Assembly: GCA_000830175.1 (NCBI GenBank)
Contig: JQIS01000010.1
Location: 1 to 64,000 of the forward strand
DNA length: 64,000 nt
Direction: 5' to 3'
From: Sulfurovum sp. FS08-3
GTDB taxonomy: Bacteria > Campylobacterota > Campylobacteria > Campylobacterales > Sulfurovaceae
Shown here: positions 43,198-51,971 of the stretch, in pieces
How positions within the stretch are numbered: the stretch's first letter is position 1
Layout of the letters: each line of letters begins with the position of its first letter
The notes under the pieces: generated by a model
Database searches by the model: none
The model's input: only the letters and a program-made list of their open reading frames with translations
Told to the model about the DNA's origin: nothing
Position numbers and translations under genes: made by a program

Positions 43198-45147
43198 ATG
43201 ATAGCATTTGAGATACAAATCAACGAAGGGTGTCTAAGAAGCGATATAGAGCCTCAAGAGCTTAAGGCTTTTGATAGGCTCTACGATATGGGAGCGTTGG
43301 AGCAAGTCGAGGGGTTGTGGAGACTCAAAAGCATCTATCGAAGCGGACGGCTCTATATCTCCAAAGGTGTAGCTCCACAAGCCTACCTAGAAGCCCATCA
43401 AAAAGAGCAAAAAGACCTGCTTATCGATACCCAAGATATAGGCGAAGCCAAGGATGGTGATGTAGTCGTCGTCAAACGTATCATCGCCAAACGAGGAAGA
43501 GCCTCAGCAAAGGTTGTTTTGGTCATTTCCAAAGCCCACCTCTACACCATCGCCTACACGACGCACGATGAGAGCGGGAACTTTGCACTGCTCAATATCA
43601 AAAATGCTTTGCCCACAGAGGCAAAAATGGAGGGGATGGATATCAAAGCCTTTAAGCAAGGAACGGTACTCAAAGTCGATAACGACACCTCTAAAGTGTT
43701 AGAGATTATGGGTAATTTGAATGACCCAAAAGTCGATGAAAAAATCTCACTTGCTCTCTTTCATCGCCGTGATGAATTTGAGCCAGACTCCATCAGTCAA
43801 GCCAAAACGGTAGAGAGCCAAGTCAATGCCGATGAGCATACAAGACGTTTCGATTTGCGAACACTTGATTTTTGTACCATCGACCCTGTAAGTGCCAAAG
43901 ATTTTGATGATGCTATCTATTGGGATATACAAAACTCTATTTTGTATGTCGCTATTGCCGATGTGAGTCACTATGTGGAGTACTTCTCACCTATTGATAT
44001 CGAAGCCAAACTTCGAGCCTTTACAACCTACTTTCCGCACAAATCTTTCCCTATGCTCCCACGAGAACTTAGCGAAAACATCTGCTCTCTCAAGCCCCAT
44101 ACCGATAGATTGGCTTTTGTCTCCAAAGTCCATCTTGACCCAAAAACGTTGCAACCTATCAAAGAGGAGTTTTTCGAGGCTATTATCCACTCCAAACGCC
44201 GCTTTAACTACGATGAGATTGATGCCTATCTCAAAGATAATACAAACGCAACGGGCATAGACAAGCAGATGTTGGTATTTTTGTTACCGCTCTATGAGGT
44301 GACCAAAAGGCTCAAAAAAGCACGACTCAAAGAGGGGTTTGATTTTAGAAGCGAAGAGATACGCATCGAGATTGACAAAGCTCATCTGCTTAAAAGCACC
44401 ACGATTGAAACGGGAACTCCCTCGCACTCCCTTATCGAAGAGTGTATGCTTGTCGCCAACAAAGCCAGTGCTAAGGCGTTGGAGAGTTCTATCTTTAGAA
44501 TCCATGAGCCACCAAGTCTTGAAAAGCTTGAAACGTTGTTGGAGCTTTTGATTCCTTTGGGGATTTTGATTGAGAATTACAGCGATTCTCCCGACCTTAT
44601 TCGCAAAATACAAATCCAAGCTCAGCGTGTAGGATTGGAAAAAGAGGTGGATGCTTTGATTATCAAATCGCTCAAACAAGCCTCCTACTCCGATGAGAAT
44701 GTGGGACACTTTGGGCTAGGATTTACACACTACAGCCACTTTACCAGTCCTATTCGCCGCTACAGCGATTTGATTTTGCACCGTCTTATCAAGGCTCATT
44801 TGCGAAGCGACAAAGAGGAGATGGAGTATCTTTTGCGAAACATCAAATCGCTTTGTGTTCGGGTAAGTTCGCTAGAGCGAGAGTCCACCAAAGCCGAGTG
44901 GGATTTTAGAGATAGAAAATTTGCCAGATGGGCAAAAACCCAAGAGGGGCAAAGCTTTAGAGCGACGGTTATAGAACTTGAAGACAACAGTGCCAAAGCC
45001 TTGCTTGAAGCCGATATTCAAGGCGTAGTGGTACATATTCGCAATGATGATTTGGAGCTTTTTGACAAACTGCAAATCATCATTGAACGAGCCGATATAG
45101 CTTCAACCGATATTATGGCGACAGTAGTCAGTAAAGAGAACTCCTAA
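43198..45147 (+). CDS. rnr: Ribonuclease R / VacB family 3'-5' exoribonuclease
   Basis: The 649-aa exoribonuclease degrades structured RNA. Cold-shock-type domains occupy about the first 190 residues; the RNB catalytic domain (about 215-540) has the four-Asp metal site in CTIDPVSAKDFDDAIYWD and later GLGFTHYSHFTSPIRRYSDL. The C terminus is shorter than in E. coli RNase R (813 aa): a single S1-like segment and no basic tail, as usual in Campylobacterota. Confidence 0.94.
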   Translation: MIAFEIQINEGCLRSDIEPQELKAFDRLYDMGALEQVEGLWRLKSIYRSGRLYISKGVAPQAYLEAHQKEQKDLLIDTQDIGEAKDGDVVVVKRIIAKRGRASAKVVLVISKAHLYTIAYTTHDESGNFALLNIKNALPTEAKMEGMDIKAFKQGTVLKVDNDTSKVLEIMGNLNDPKVDEKISLALFHRRDEFEPDSISQAKTVESQVNADEHTRRFDLRTLDFCTIDPVSAKDFDDAIYWDIQNSILYVAIADVSHYVEYFSPIDIEAKLRAFTTYFPHKSFPMLPRELSENICSLKPHTDRLAFVSKVHLDPKTLQPIKEEFFEAIIHSKRRFNYDEIDAYLKDNTNATGIDKQMLVFLLPLYEVTKRLKKARLKEGFDFRSEEIRIEIDKAHLLKSTTIETGTPSHSLIEECMLVANKASAKALESSIFRIHEPPSLEKLETLLELLIPLGILIENYSDSPDLIRKIQIQAQRVGLEKEVDALIIKSLKQASYSDENVGHFGLGFTHYSHFTSPIRRYSDLILHRLIKAHLRSDKEEMEYLLRNIKSLCVRVSSLERESTKAEWDFRDRKFARWAKTQEGQSFRATVIELEDNSAKALLEADIQGVVVHIRNDDLELFDKLQIIIERADIASTDIMATVVSKENS

Positions 45148-45166
45148 AAATTTTTGTAAAGCCTCA

Positions 45167-45226
45167 CAATGACCGTCATTGCCAACCCTCTAGGGTGAAG
45201 CAATCTATAATGTTGCAGATTGCTTC
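45167..45226. repeat. Palindromic intergenic element
   Basis: CAATGAC (45167-45173) faces GTCATTG (45175-45181), and GAAGCAATCT (45197-45206) faces AGATTGCTTC (45217-45226); both pairs are perfect. The words resemble a REP-like family (GTCATTGCGA...GAAGCAATCT) found between genes of many bacteria, here degraded. Confidence 0.65.
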
Positions 45227-45240
45227 GTGCCTTGCAAAGT

Positions 45241-45602
45241 CAAACCTTTATCATTTTACACTACAATAACCCATGAAAAAGACATAACTACCAAAGATAT
45301 AGCCAAATATATTTTGGAAATTGAAGTAACTGAAATTGAGAATGTGAAGATAAAAAGCAAAAGCAGAATTTAATAAAATGTATCCAAAAGAAAAGGAAAC
45401 CAAAAGAGATGTTGATGTTATTTTGGGAAATTTAAATGAAATAACAGAAACAGCAGTGAGTTAAAAGAGATATGAAGGTAATAAAATATTTTTTCCTCGC
45501 TCCAAAGCTAATGTCTTATTAGTCTGATGCATCATCATAATCTCTAGTATTTCATCTGTGTAGAAGATATAAAAACAGCAACAATCAAAACTCTCAAGAG
45601 GA
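45241..45602. other. Decayed coding region
   Basis: Short open stretches without starts or full domains: plus strand about 45271-45373 (reads EKDITTKDIAKYILEIEV...), a possible 28-codon ORF at about 45378-45464, and minus strand about 45600-45465 (FYIFYTDEILEIMMMHQ). They look like scraps of one or more small genes, perhaps a toxin-antitoxin pair, but no family can be named. Confidence 0.35.
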
Positions 45603-47669
45603 TTATGCCTCCATCGCCTGAATAGCGGTAATGACTACGGTATTGACAATATCCTCCACGGTGCATCCTCGTGAGAGATCGTTGATGGGTTTGTTGAGTC
45701 CTTGCAAAATAGGACCAATGGCAATGGCGTTGGAGCTTCGTTGGACGGCTTTGTAGGTGTTGTTTCCTGTGTTGAGATCAGGGAAGATAAGTACGGTTGC
45801 TTCTCCTGCTACTAGGCTATTGGGGAGTTTGGTTTTGGCTACCCCTTTGTCAATCGCAGCGTCGTATTGGATGGGACCTTCGATAAGCAAATTGGGTGCT
45901 AAGGCTTTGGCGATTTGGGTGGCTTCTACTACCTTTTGGACATCTTCACCGCTTCCAGAGCTACCCGTAGAGTAGGAGAGCATGGCGACTTTGGGTTCGA
46001 TTCCAAAGGCTGCGGCACTGTGGGCTGAAGAGATAGCAATTTGAGCCAATTGGCTAGGCGTGGGGTTTTGGTTGATAGCACAATCGGCATAGACCAATAC
46101 CTTTTCGTCTAGTAGCATAAAAAAGAGTGAGGAGACTAGATCAATAGAGGGTTTGGTTTTGATGATTTGCAAAGCGGGGCGAATCGTCTCGGCGGTGGTG
46201 TGAATAGCCCCCGAAACCATCCCATCGGCATCTTTGGACTCTATCATCATCGTAGCAAAGTAGTTAATATCACCCATTTGATCCATCGCACCCTCCAAAG
46301 TAACCCCTTTGTGTTTTCGCAATCGATAGAAAGCTTTGCCGTATTTTTTGGTGAGTGTCGTCTCTTTGGGATTGACAATGGTTGCTTTGGAGAGGTCAAG
46401 TCCCAAATCTTTGGAGCGTTCGCAAATCTCTTCGGGGTCTCCTAGAAGTATCATTGTGGCAACACCTCGACGCAAAAGTATCTCAGTGGCTCTTAGGATA
46501 CGCTCATCTTGGGCTTCGGGCAATACAATGCGTTGGAGGTTGCTTTGGGCTTTGATGAGTGTGCGATACTCAAACATCAAAGGTGTCAAAAGGCTCTTGT
46601 CAATCTTTTGAGCGATGAGGTTTTCGATAAGGGTGCTATCAAAGTGTTGTGAAAATACCCCCATCGCAAGGGCTATTTTGCGGTAGTTGTCAAGCGATAT
46701 ATAAGTGCCTAACTTTTGGAGTTTGGTAACGGTTGTGTAGGTATCCTCTTTGACAGACATGATAGGAACGCTAAATTGTTTGAGTCCTCTTAGCAGCTTC
46801 ATGAAATCCTCTTCGAGTACAAATCCTCCCGTCAAAACCATACCCGCAATAGAGGGAAAATCTTTGGAGTAGTTTGCACTTACAATGCCCAAAATCACAT
46901 CGGTGCGATCACCAGAAGTGACAAAAAGATCCCCTCGTTCAATGTATTTAAGCAGATGTTCGATGTGCATGGAGGCGATTTTGTTGCGTTTGACGATGCG
47001 TTGAAGTTGCGTTTGCGTTCCTAGTACGATTTGGGCATCAAGGGAGTGGGCAATATCTTCAATCGTAGGATAGTTTAGCTCCTCCATCTCGGGCAAAAAG
47101 AGAAGCGTAGGGTGGGAGTCTTTGAGTGTTTCGATATGCTCTTGGGAAGCTCGATTGAGAAAAGTTGCCAAATGATTCAGATGAAATTGGGCTATGTGTC
47201 GTTGCTCCATCTCTGTAGCTTCCGTGATTTCGTGAGCCGTAAGCTCTTTGACGTTGATGATATTGATGATAGCCGAGCCGATATTTTTGGCTATTTGGTA
47301 GTTGATTTCATACTCTTGGGGCAACAAAAAATTGGGCATCGAGAGTCCCTCGATCAAAACAAAATCGTACGCCTCTTGGAGTGTGTGATAGTGTGCGATA
47401 ATCTTTTTGATTGCCTCATCACGCTCTCCTTTGGCTACGAGTTCTTCATAGGCATCAAGCTTGAAGGTGTAGCACTCGTGATACTCTATCGCTAAATTAA
47501 AGTGTTTGCGTATAAATTCAATGGAGTTGTCATTATGCTCTTTGTTTTTGATAATGGGACGAAAAAAGGCGATACGGCGAAGATTTCGTTTGAGTATCTC
47601 CATAATTCCCATGGCGACAATGAGTGTGCCGTTGTGGGTTGAGGATGAGGTAATATAGAGGTTTTTCAT
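45603..47669 (-). CDS. pta: Phosphate acetyltransferase (long, BioD-like N-terminal form)
   Basis: A 688-aa enzyme interconverting acetyl-CoA and acetyl phosphate. An N-terminal P-loop/BioD-like domain (about 1-210) and a DRTGG domain (about 210-330) precede the catalytic domain (about 360-688) with RIVLPEAQDERILRA, MVSGAIHTTAETIRPALQ, LSYSTGSSGSG and GPIQYDAA. The P-loop motif itself is atypical (TSSSTHNGTLIV). Acetate kinase is not adjacent. Confidence 0.95.
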   Translation of the reverse strand: MKNLYITSSSTHNGTLIVAMGIMEILKRNLRRIAFFRPIIKNKEHNDNSIEFIRKHFNLAIEYHECYTFKLDAYEELVAKGERDEAIKKIIAHYHTLQEAYDFVLIEGLSMPNFLLPQEYEINYQIAKNIGSAIINIINVKELTAHEITEATEMEQRHIAQFHLNHLATFLNRASQEHIETLKDSHPTLLFLPEMEELNYPTIEDIAHSLDAQIVLGTQTQLQRIVKRNKIASMHIEHLLKYIERGDLFVTSGDRTDVILGIVSANYSKDFPSIAGMVLTGGFVLEEDFMKLLRGLKQFSVPIMSVKEDTYTTVTKLQKLGTYISLDNYRKIALAMGVFSQHFDSTLIENLIAQKIDKSLLTPLMFEYRTLIKAQSNLQRIVLPEAQDERILRATEILLRRGVATMILLGDPEEICERSKDLGLDLSKATIVNPKETTLTKKYGKAFYRLRKHKGVTLEGAMDQMGDINYFATMMIESKDADGMVSGAIHTTAETIRPALQIIKTKPSIDLVSSLFFMLLDEKVLVYADCAINQNPTPSQLAQIAISSAHSAAAFGIEPKVAMLSYSTGSSGSGEDVQKVVEATQIAKALAPNLLIEGPIQYDAAIDKGVAKTKLPNSLVAGEATVLIFPDLNTGNNTYKAVQRSSNAIAIGPILQGLNKPINDLSRGCTVEDIVNTVVITAIQAMEA

Positions 47670-47787
47670 AATAGTTGCCCTAAGGTGATTTTGGATTGAT
47701 TATAACATATTTTGGTATCAAGATAAAATCAACGATGAAAAAGATTAAATTGGGTATGATAGGTTCAAACCATTGCGGGAGATTTAA

Positions 47788-48330
47788 ATGAAAAAAGTTA
47801 TAGCATCTATCATGCTTATGTTTGCACCACTTATAGGGGAGAATGCAACCTCAATCTACGATATAAACGTCACCACCATCGAGGGCAAAGAGATAACTCT
47901 AGGAGAACGCTACAAAGACAAAGTGTTGCTTATTGTCAATGTCGCTAGTGAGTGTGGCTACACCAATCAATACGGCGGTTTGCAAGAGTTGCATCAAAAG
48001 TATCACGCTAGGGGGCTTAGGGTTTTGGGTTTTCCGTGCAATCAATTTTTGGGACAAGAACCCAAAGATGAAGCCCAAATCAAGAGCTTTTGCATGACTA
48101 CCTTTGGGGTGAAATTTGATATGTTTAGCAAGATTGAGGTCAATGGCGACAACGCTCATCCGCTCTATCAATACCTCAAAAATCAAGCCAAAGGGACACT
48201 GGGAAGTACCAATATTAAGTGGAACTTTACAAAGTTTTTAGTCGATAGGGAGGGAAAAGTTATCAAACGCTACGGCTCATCTACTCAGCCTAAAGCACTT
48301 GAAAAAGATATTGAGGCACTGCTTCGATGA
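47788..48330 (+). CDS. Glutathione peroxidase-family thiol peroxidase, exported
   Basis: 180 aa with a signal peptide (ending LIGENA). The catalytic set is complete: peroxidatic Cys in VASECGYTNQYGGL, Gln in GFPCNQFLGQEP, Trp/Asn in IKWNFTKFLVD. Non-selenium bacterial members usually use thioredoxin rather than glutathione; the Cys in FPCNQF could be the resolving one. The stop overlaps the pdxH start by four bases. Confidence 0.93.
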   Translation: MKKVIASIMLMFAPLIGENATSIYDINVTTIEGKEITLGERYKDKVLLIVNVASECGYTNQYGGLQELHQKYHARGLRVLGFPCNQFLGQEPKDEAQIKSFCMTTFGVKFDMFSKIEVNGDNAHPLYQYLKNQAKGTLGSTNIKWNFTKFLVDREGKVIKRYGSSTQPKALEKDIEALLR

Positions 48331-48962
48331 ATCTCTTTGATATGCGAAACGAATACATGATGCAAGGACTCCATCGCAAAGATTTGCATCCAAGCCCCAT
48401 CAAGCAGTTTGAATTGTGGTTCAATCAAGCCCTTCAAGCCCAACTTATCGAACCCAATGCAATGAGTTTGGCTACTGTTGGAAACGAAGGTTTGCCCTCT
48501 ATTCGTAGTGTTTTGCTCAAAAGCTACGATGAGGAGGGATTTATCTTTTTTAGCAACTACAACAGCAAAAAAGCGCAGCATATAGACCAAAACCCCAACG
48601 TTGCCTTGCATTTTGCGTGGTTGGGGCTTGAACGACAAGTCAAAATTGAAGGCATTGCGACCAAAATAAGCAAAAGTGCTTCGCTTAAATACTTCCTCGC
48701 TCGTCCCAAAGGAAGCCAAATTGGGGCATGGGTATCGCACCAAAGCCAAATCATTAGCTCTCGCAGTCTGCTTGAAGCCAAATTTGAAGAGATGAAAAGG
48801 AAATTTGTAGAGGGCAAAATCCCCTTTCCCGATTTTTGGGGTGGTTACCTCGTCAAGCCTCTTGTTGTGGAGTTTTGGCAAGGTGGCAAAGATAGACTCC
48901 ATGATAGATTTGAGTATCGCTTGATACAAAACCAATGGGACATCAACCGACTTGCCCCGTAG
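48327..48962 (+). CDS. pdxH: Pyridoxamine/pyridoxine 5'-phosphate oxidase
   Basis: The 211-aa FMN enzyme makes pyridoxal phosphate from PNP or PMP. Family segments: MSLATVGNEGLPSIRSVLLKSYDEEGFIFFSNY, QVKIEGIATK, YFLARPKGSQIGAWVSHQSQ, FWQGGKDRLHDRFEY and the C-terminal WDINRLAP. Full length and intact; translation is coupled to the peroxidase gene. Confidence 0.95.
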   Translation: MNLFDMRNEYMMQGLHRKDLHPSPIKQFELWFNQALQAQLIEPNAMSLATVGNEGLPSIRSVLLKSYDEEGFIFFSNYNSKKAQHIDQNPNVALHFAWLGLERQVKIEGIATKISKSASLKYFLARPKGSQIGAWVSHQSQIISSRSLLEAKFEEMKRKFVEGKIPFPDFWGGYLVKPLVVEFWQGGKDRLHDRFEYRLIQNQWDINRLAP

Positions 48963-49061
48963 TCTTTTGTACTCTTGTATTCTCCCGTTTTGGGCAAGAG
49001 AATGCAAAAAAACTAAAGTTTAGTTTTGATACAATTAAAATCATCAATGGGAGGTTAGAGT

Positions 49062-49307
49062 ATGCAAACTTTATCGATACAAGTACAAGATAGTTATATG
49101 CAACAGTTTATGAATTTTGTACACAATAGTCATTCAAATATTATTATTGCAAAAGATAAAAACTTAGAGCATGACCCATATTTTTATGAAAGAGAAAAAA
49201 AATTGCATCAAATTAGAAATGATGTAAAAAATGGCAATATGAGATTATTGTCCCAAGAAGAGTCAGATAGTGAAATCGAACTATTTTTTAAAGAACTTGA
49301 AAAATAA
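49062..49307 (+). CDS. Putative antitoxin of a type II toxin-antitoxin pair
   Basis: An 81-aa acidic helical protein (C terminus SEIELFFKELEK), preceded by GGGAGG and a TACAAT -10-like box near 49029. The N terminus (SIQVQDSYMQQFMNFV) suits an RHH-like dimer domain. It lies three bases before a RelE/ParE-type toxin. Base composition is more AT-rich than its neighbours, suggesting acquisition. Confidence 0.75.
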   Translation: MQTLSIQVQDSYMQQFMNFVHNSHSNIIIAKDKNLEHDPYFYEREKKLHQIRNDVKNGNMRLLSQEESDSEIELFFKELEK

Positions 49308-49310
49308 TTT

Positions 49311-49595
49311 ATGGTAATCGTAAGAACGCAAGAGTATCAAAAAGAGTTATTGGCAATTTTAAAATATATTGCTGATGATAAGATAAGTGCAAGTAAAAAG
49401 TTTAAAAAAGATTTAGATGAACAAATTGCCAAAATTCCAGATTTTCCATATAAGTACAGAAAGTCAATCTATTTTGACGATGACAATATAAGAGATATGA
49501 TATTTAAAAAATATACAATCAATTATGAAATTGATGTGAGTAAAAACAGACTATTTATATTCAGTATATTTAATCAAAATAAGCCCTGTTTTTAG
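49311..49595 (+). CDS. RelE/ParE-family toxin
   Basis: A 94-aa basic protein with the RelE/ParE order: helix (YQKELLAILKYIADDK), second helix (SKKFKKDLDEQIAKI), FPYKYRKSIYF, then strands RDMIFKKYTINYEID and RLFIFSIFNQNK. It would inhibit translation or gyrase when unopposed. AT-rich like the antitoxin, and placed directly before the type II secretion genes. Confidence 0.85.
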   Translation: MVIVRTQEYQKELLAILKYIADDKISASKKFKKDLDEQIAKIPDFPYKYRKSIYFDDDNIRDMIFKKYTINYEIDVSKNRLFIFSIFNQNKPCF

Positions 49596-49631
49596 ATTTA
49601 ACCCCAAATAGCCCATAAGGAAAGAGCCTCC

Positions 49632-50831
49632 ATGAACAATCGTATCCTCTACAGTGCCCTTAGTAAAAATCAAGAGAAGATTAATGGGGTCTTTGATGGC
49701 TCAAAAGAGGAGTTTGAGGAGTTTGTGCGCAAAAAAAAGCTTATGGTTACAAGCTTCAAGCTTCAAACCAAAAAACTTCAAAAAGGCAAACTAACCCCCG
49801 ATGAGTTTTTGGCTTTGATAGAAGAGCTTTATTATCTTATCCAATCGGGTATGGCGATTGACAAAGCCCTGAAGCTTCTCATTACCACCGCTTCAAAAGA
49901 GGCTCAAATCAAACTCCTTGAAAATGTACTCAAAGATGTCAAGGGGGGTGAGCAGTTTTCATTGGCTCTCAAAAGAGGACTCGATAGCCAAGGTGTAGGC
50001 GTGGATGCTTTGAGTATTGGATTTATTGCAACCGCCGAAGAGGTGGGAAATTTGGGCGATGGACTCAAACAACTCTTTGATTATCTTACCTTTCAAAAAG
50101 GGATTCGAGGCGATATTCGTCAAGCCCTCTCCTATCCTATCTTTTTGCTAGGGATGAGCGTAGCGGTATCGTTTTTGATTTTTTTTCTTATTATTCCCAA
50201 ATTTTCGACCCTCTTTACCCCCGAAGAGTTTCAAAAGCTCCCCAGTATCTCCTACAATGTCTTGATGCTAGGCAACTATCTCAACGATAATGCGATGATG
50301 GTTTTCGTGCTTTTGGGTGCTATTATTACGCCTATCGTGCTGTATGTTCAAAAAAAGGGTATCAATTGGTTGGCTCTTTTTTACCGCACTCCCAAACTTA
50401 GAGATTTGGTAATCGATATTCAGCTCTCCATCGTCTATGGAGCATTGTCCAATATGCTTCAAGGGGGACTTGAAATTGATAAAGCCTTACGCCAACTCAA
50501 AAAGATTCAACTGCTCAAAGATATAGATGACCTCCTCGTCAATGCCCTTAGCCAAATCAAACAAGGGGTAAAACTCTCCGAAGTCTTTGCACTAAGTTCT
50601 ATCATCCCTCCTAGCGATATAGCCTTGCTCTATGTGGGCGAAAATTCCGCTTCGATGGTAGAGATTTTTCGTTCACTCTCCACGCGTCACTCACAATCCT
50701 TTAGCCGTCAAACCAAAAAGATTTTGGCTATCTTAGAACCTGCCGTCATTGTAGCGTTGGGAATTTTTATTGCTTTTATTATCGTAGCTATCATGTTGGC
50801 AGTAATGAGCATCTCCGATATGGCAGGGTAG
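49632..50831 (+). CDS. gspF: Type II secretion/pilus assembly inner-membrane platform protein GspF
   Basis: A 399-aa GspF/PilC protein. Two cytoplasmic T2SSF four-helix domains (about 68-190 and 270-390) flank three membrane helices (about 165-190, 215-238, 370-395). The phrases QSGMAIDKALKLL, ATAEEVGNLGDGL and LYVGENSASMVEIFR are family hallmarks. It anchors the assembly ATPase (GspE, not in this window) and is followed by pseudopilin genes, so it serves pseudopilus assembly. Confidence 0.93.
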   Translation: MNNRILYSALSKNQEKINGVFDGSKEEFEEFVRKKKLMVTSFKLQTKKLQKGKLTPDEFLALIEELYYLIQSGMAIDKALKLLITTASKEAQIKLLENVLKDVKGGEQFSLALKRGLDSQGVGVDALSIGFIATAEEVGNLGDGLKQLFDYLTFQKGIRGDIRQALSYPIFLLGMSVAVSFLIFFLIIPKFSTLFTPEEFQKLPSISYNVLMLGNYLNDNAMMVFVLLGAIITPIVLYVQKKGINWLALFYRTPKLRDLVIDIQLSIVYGALSNMLQGGLEIDKALRQLKKIQLLKDIDDLLVNALSQIKQGVKLSEVFALSSIIPPSDIALLYVGENSASMVEIFRSLSTRHSQSFSRQTKKILAILEPAVIVALGIFIAFIIVAIMLAVMSISDMAG

Positions 50832-50860
50832 GGGGCGTTAGGGTCTAAGAGATTTTTGGG

Positions 50861-50866
50861 TATAAT
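50861..50866 (+). promoter_or_regulatory. -10 element of the small ORF
   Basis: TATAAT, 39 bases before the start at 50905; it gives the inserted gene its own promoter. Confidence 0.4.
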
Positions 50867-50904
50867 TGATACAAAAAAGAAAACATCATTAAAAAGTATC
50901 TCCA

Positions 50905-51105
50905 ATGATTTCACTAGAAGCCAAAATCTTAAAAGCAATTCAAACCAATAAGCTCAATCTTGAAATTTTGGGAGAAAGAAATTGGTATCACTATTTTATA
51001 CGTGTTACTCCATTGGTTTGGTCAAGAAATAATCATGACGGTTATCAAATAGAGATTTATACGGATAACTCAAAAATCAAACATTTAGGAACTGTAAAAA
51101 TATAA
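50905..51105 (+). CDS. Small hypothetical protein, 66 aa
   Basis: A compact protein with a helix (SLEAKILKAIQTNK) and three or four strands (YHYFIRVTPLVWSR, YQIEIYTDN). No family recognised. It is AT-rich relative to the flanking secretion genes and has a weak Shine-Dalgarno, so it looks like an insertion between gspF and the pseudopilin operon. Confidence 0.55.
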   Translation: MISLEAKILKAIQTNKLNLEILGERNWYHYFIRVTPLVWSRNNHDGYQIEIYTDNSKIKHLGTVKI

Positions 51106-51155
51106 CCCCCCCCAAGAGTTCTAGGCGGTTGAGTTTCAATTAAAAATCTTCATTA

Positions 51156-51164
51156 TGCTATAAT
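51156..51164 (+). promoter_or_regulatory. Extended -10 of the pseudopilin operon
   Basis: TGCTATAAT followed by a strong GGAGGAG at 51179-51185. Confidence 0.6.
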
Positions 51165-51191
51165 ACTTCACTACCAAAGGAGGAGCGTAAT

Positions 51192-51230
51192 TTGGGCTTA
51201 GTGGGAGATGAAAACAGTGTGTGCCAATGA
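51192..51230 (+). CDS. Possible 12-residue leader peptide of the pseudopilin operon
   Basis: TTG at 51192 is placed six bases after GGAGGAG, the best ribosome site in this area, and opens a 12-codon ORF (MGLVGDENSVCQ). Its TGA overlaps the ATG (51227) of the first pseudopilin gene as ATGA. Translation of the leader could therefore drive that of the pseudopilin. Confidence 0.4.
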   Translation: MGLVGDENSVCQ

Positions 51231-51520
51231 TAAAACCTAAAAGTCGTTACGCCTTTAGCCTTATTGAAATTTTGGTTGTTTTGGCGATGCTAAGCATTTT
51301 GATGATGCTTATTGCTCCAGCGGGAGTCAAAGTCGTAGAGCGTGTGAATAACTATATAGCCAAAAAAAATGATCAAAAAATGGTCGATAAATTGCAATTT
51401 CAAGCCTTTTTGGAGGTCGCAGAGCGTAACGCTTCGGCTCATACAATACTCCAAAAATTTGATATAGAGCGTATCACCTCCAAAGGATTGATAGTCAAAA
51501 AGGATAGCACTTTTGAGTAG
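51227..51520 (+). CDS. Type II secretion pseudopilin (small, GspH/I-like)
   Basis: A prepilin of 97 aa from ATG 51227 (GTG 51221 is also possible; neither has a good Shine-Dalgarno of its own). A short basic leader ends before FSLIEILVVLAMLSILMMLIA, the class III methylation/cleavage motif with Glu at mature +5. The soluble part is only about 60 aa, so it is a minor pseudopilin. It overlaps the next gene by eight bases. Confidence 0.85.
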   Translation: MIKPKSRYAFSLIEILVVLAMLSILMMLIAPAGVKVVERVNNYIAKKNDQKMVDKLQFQAFLEVAERNASAHTILQKFDIERITSKGLIVKKDSTFE

Positions 51521-51971
51521 AAGAGGCTTTGTGACGATTGAGATTTTGATTGCGATGGTGATTGGTTTTTTGGCTATTATTATGCTCTTTGCTTCGGTGA
51601 AGTCGTTGCAAAAAATCACGCTTCAACAACGCCTCTACGAAGATCTCTACACCACCGTACTCTCTCTTAGCGATACCATCAAAGCCCAAGAGTGCCGTAA
51701 AAATCCCACTTTGGAGGGGAGGCTCAATGGTTTTGATTATACGATAGCGTGCGAGCAAAAGAAGGTCATGAAAAATTTTCAAGAGAGCTACGATGAGACG
51801 ACGTATGAAGATACAGGGGGCAATTTTGGTATCTTTATGATCTATCTTTTTGAAGTGACGATAGAGGTGAGACAAGGAGGGCTTAAAAAGTCCTATCGGT
51901 TTTACCAAAGCGAACAAGAACGACTCGTAAGTGAGGAGGAGCTGCTAGATGAAATGTTGCAAAGTATGTAG
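51513..51971 (+). CDS. Minor pseudopilin, 152 aa (GspI/J-like)
   Basis: Starts with TTG at 51513 inside the preceding gene; the prepilin motif GFVTIEILIAMVIGFLA follows at once, so no alternative start is possible. The soluble domain has two cysteines (QECRKN, IACEQK) that may form a disulfide. It overlaps the next gene by 23 bases, marking a tightly packed operon. Confidence 0.85.
   Translation: MSRRGFVTIEILIAMVIGFLAIIMLFASVKSLQKITLQQRLYEDLYTTVLSLSDTIKAQECRKNPTLEGRLNGFDYTIACEQKKVMKNFQESYDETTYEDTGGNFGIFMIYLFEVTIEVRQGGLKKSYRFYQSEQERLVSEEELLDEMLQSM

Noticed and set aside
48285-49007. 240-aa open frame on the minus strand
   Set aside because: It is antisense to the clear pdxH gene and encodes no known motif.
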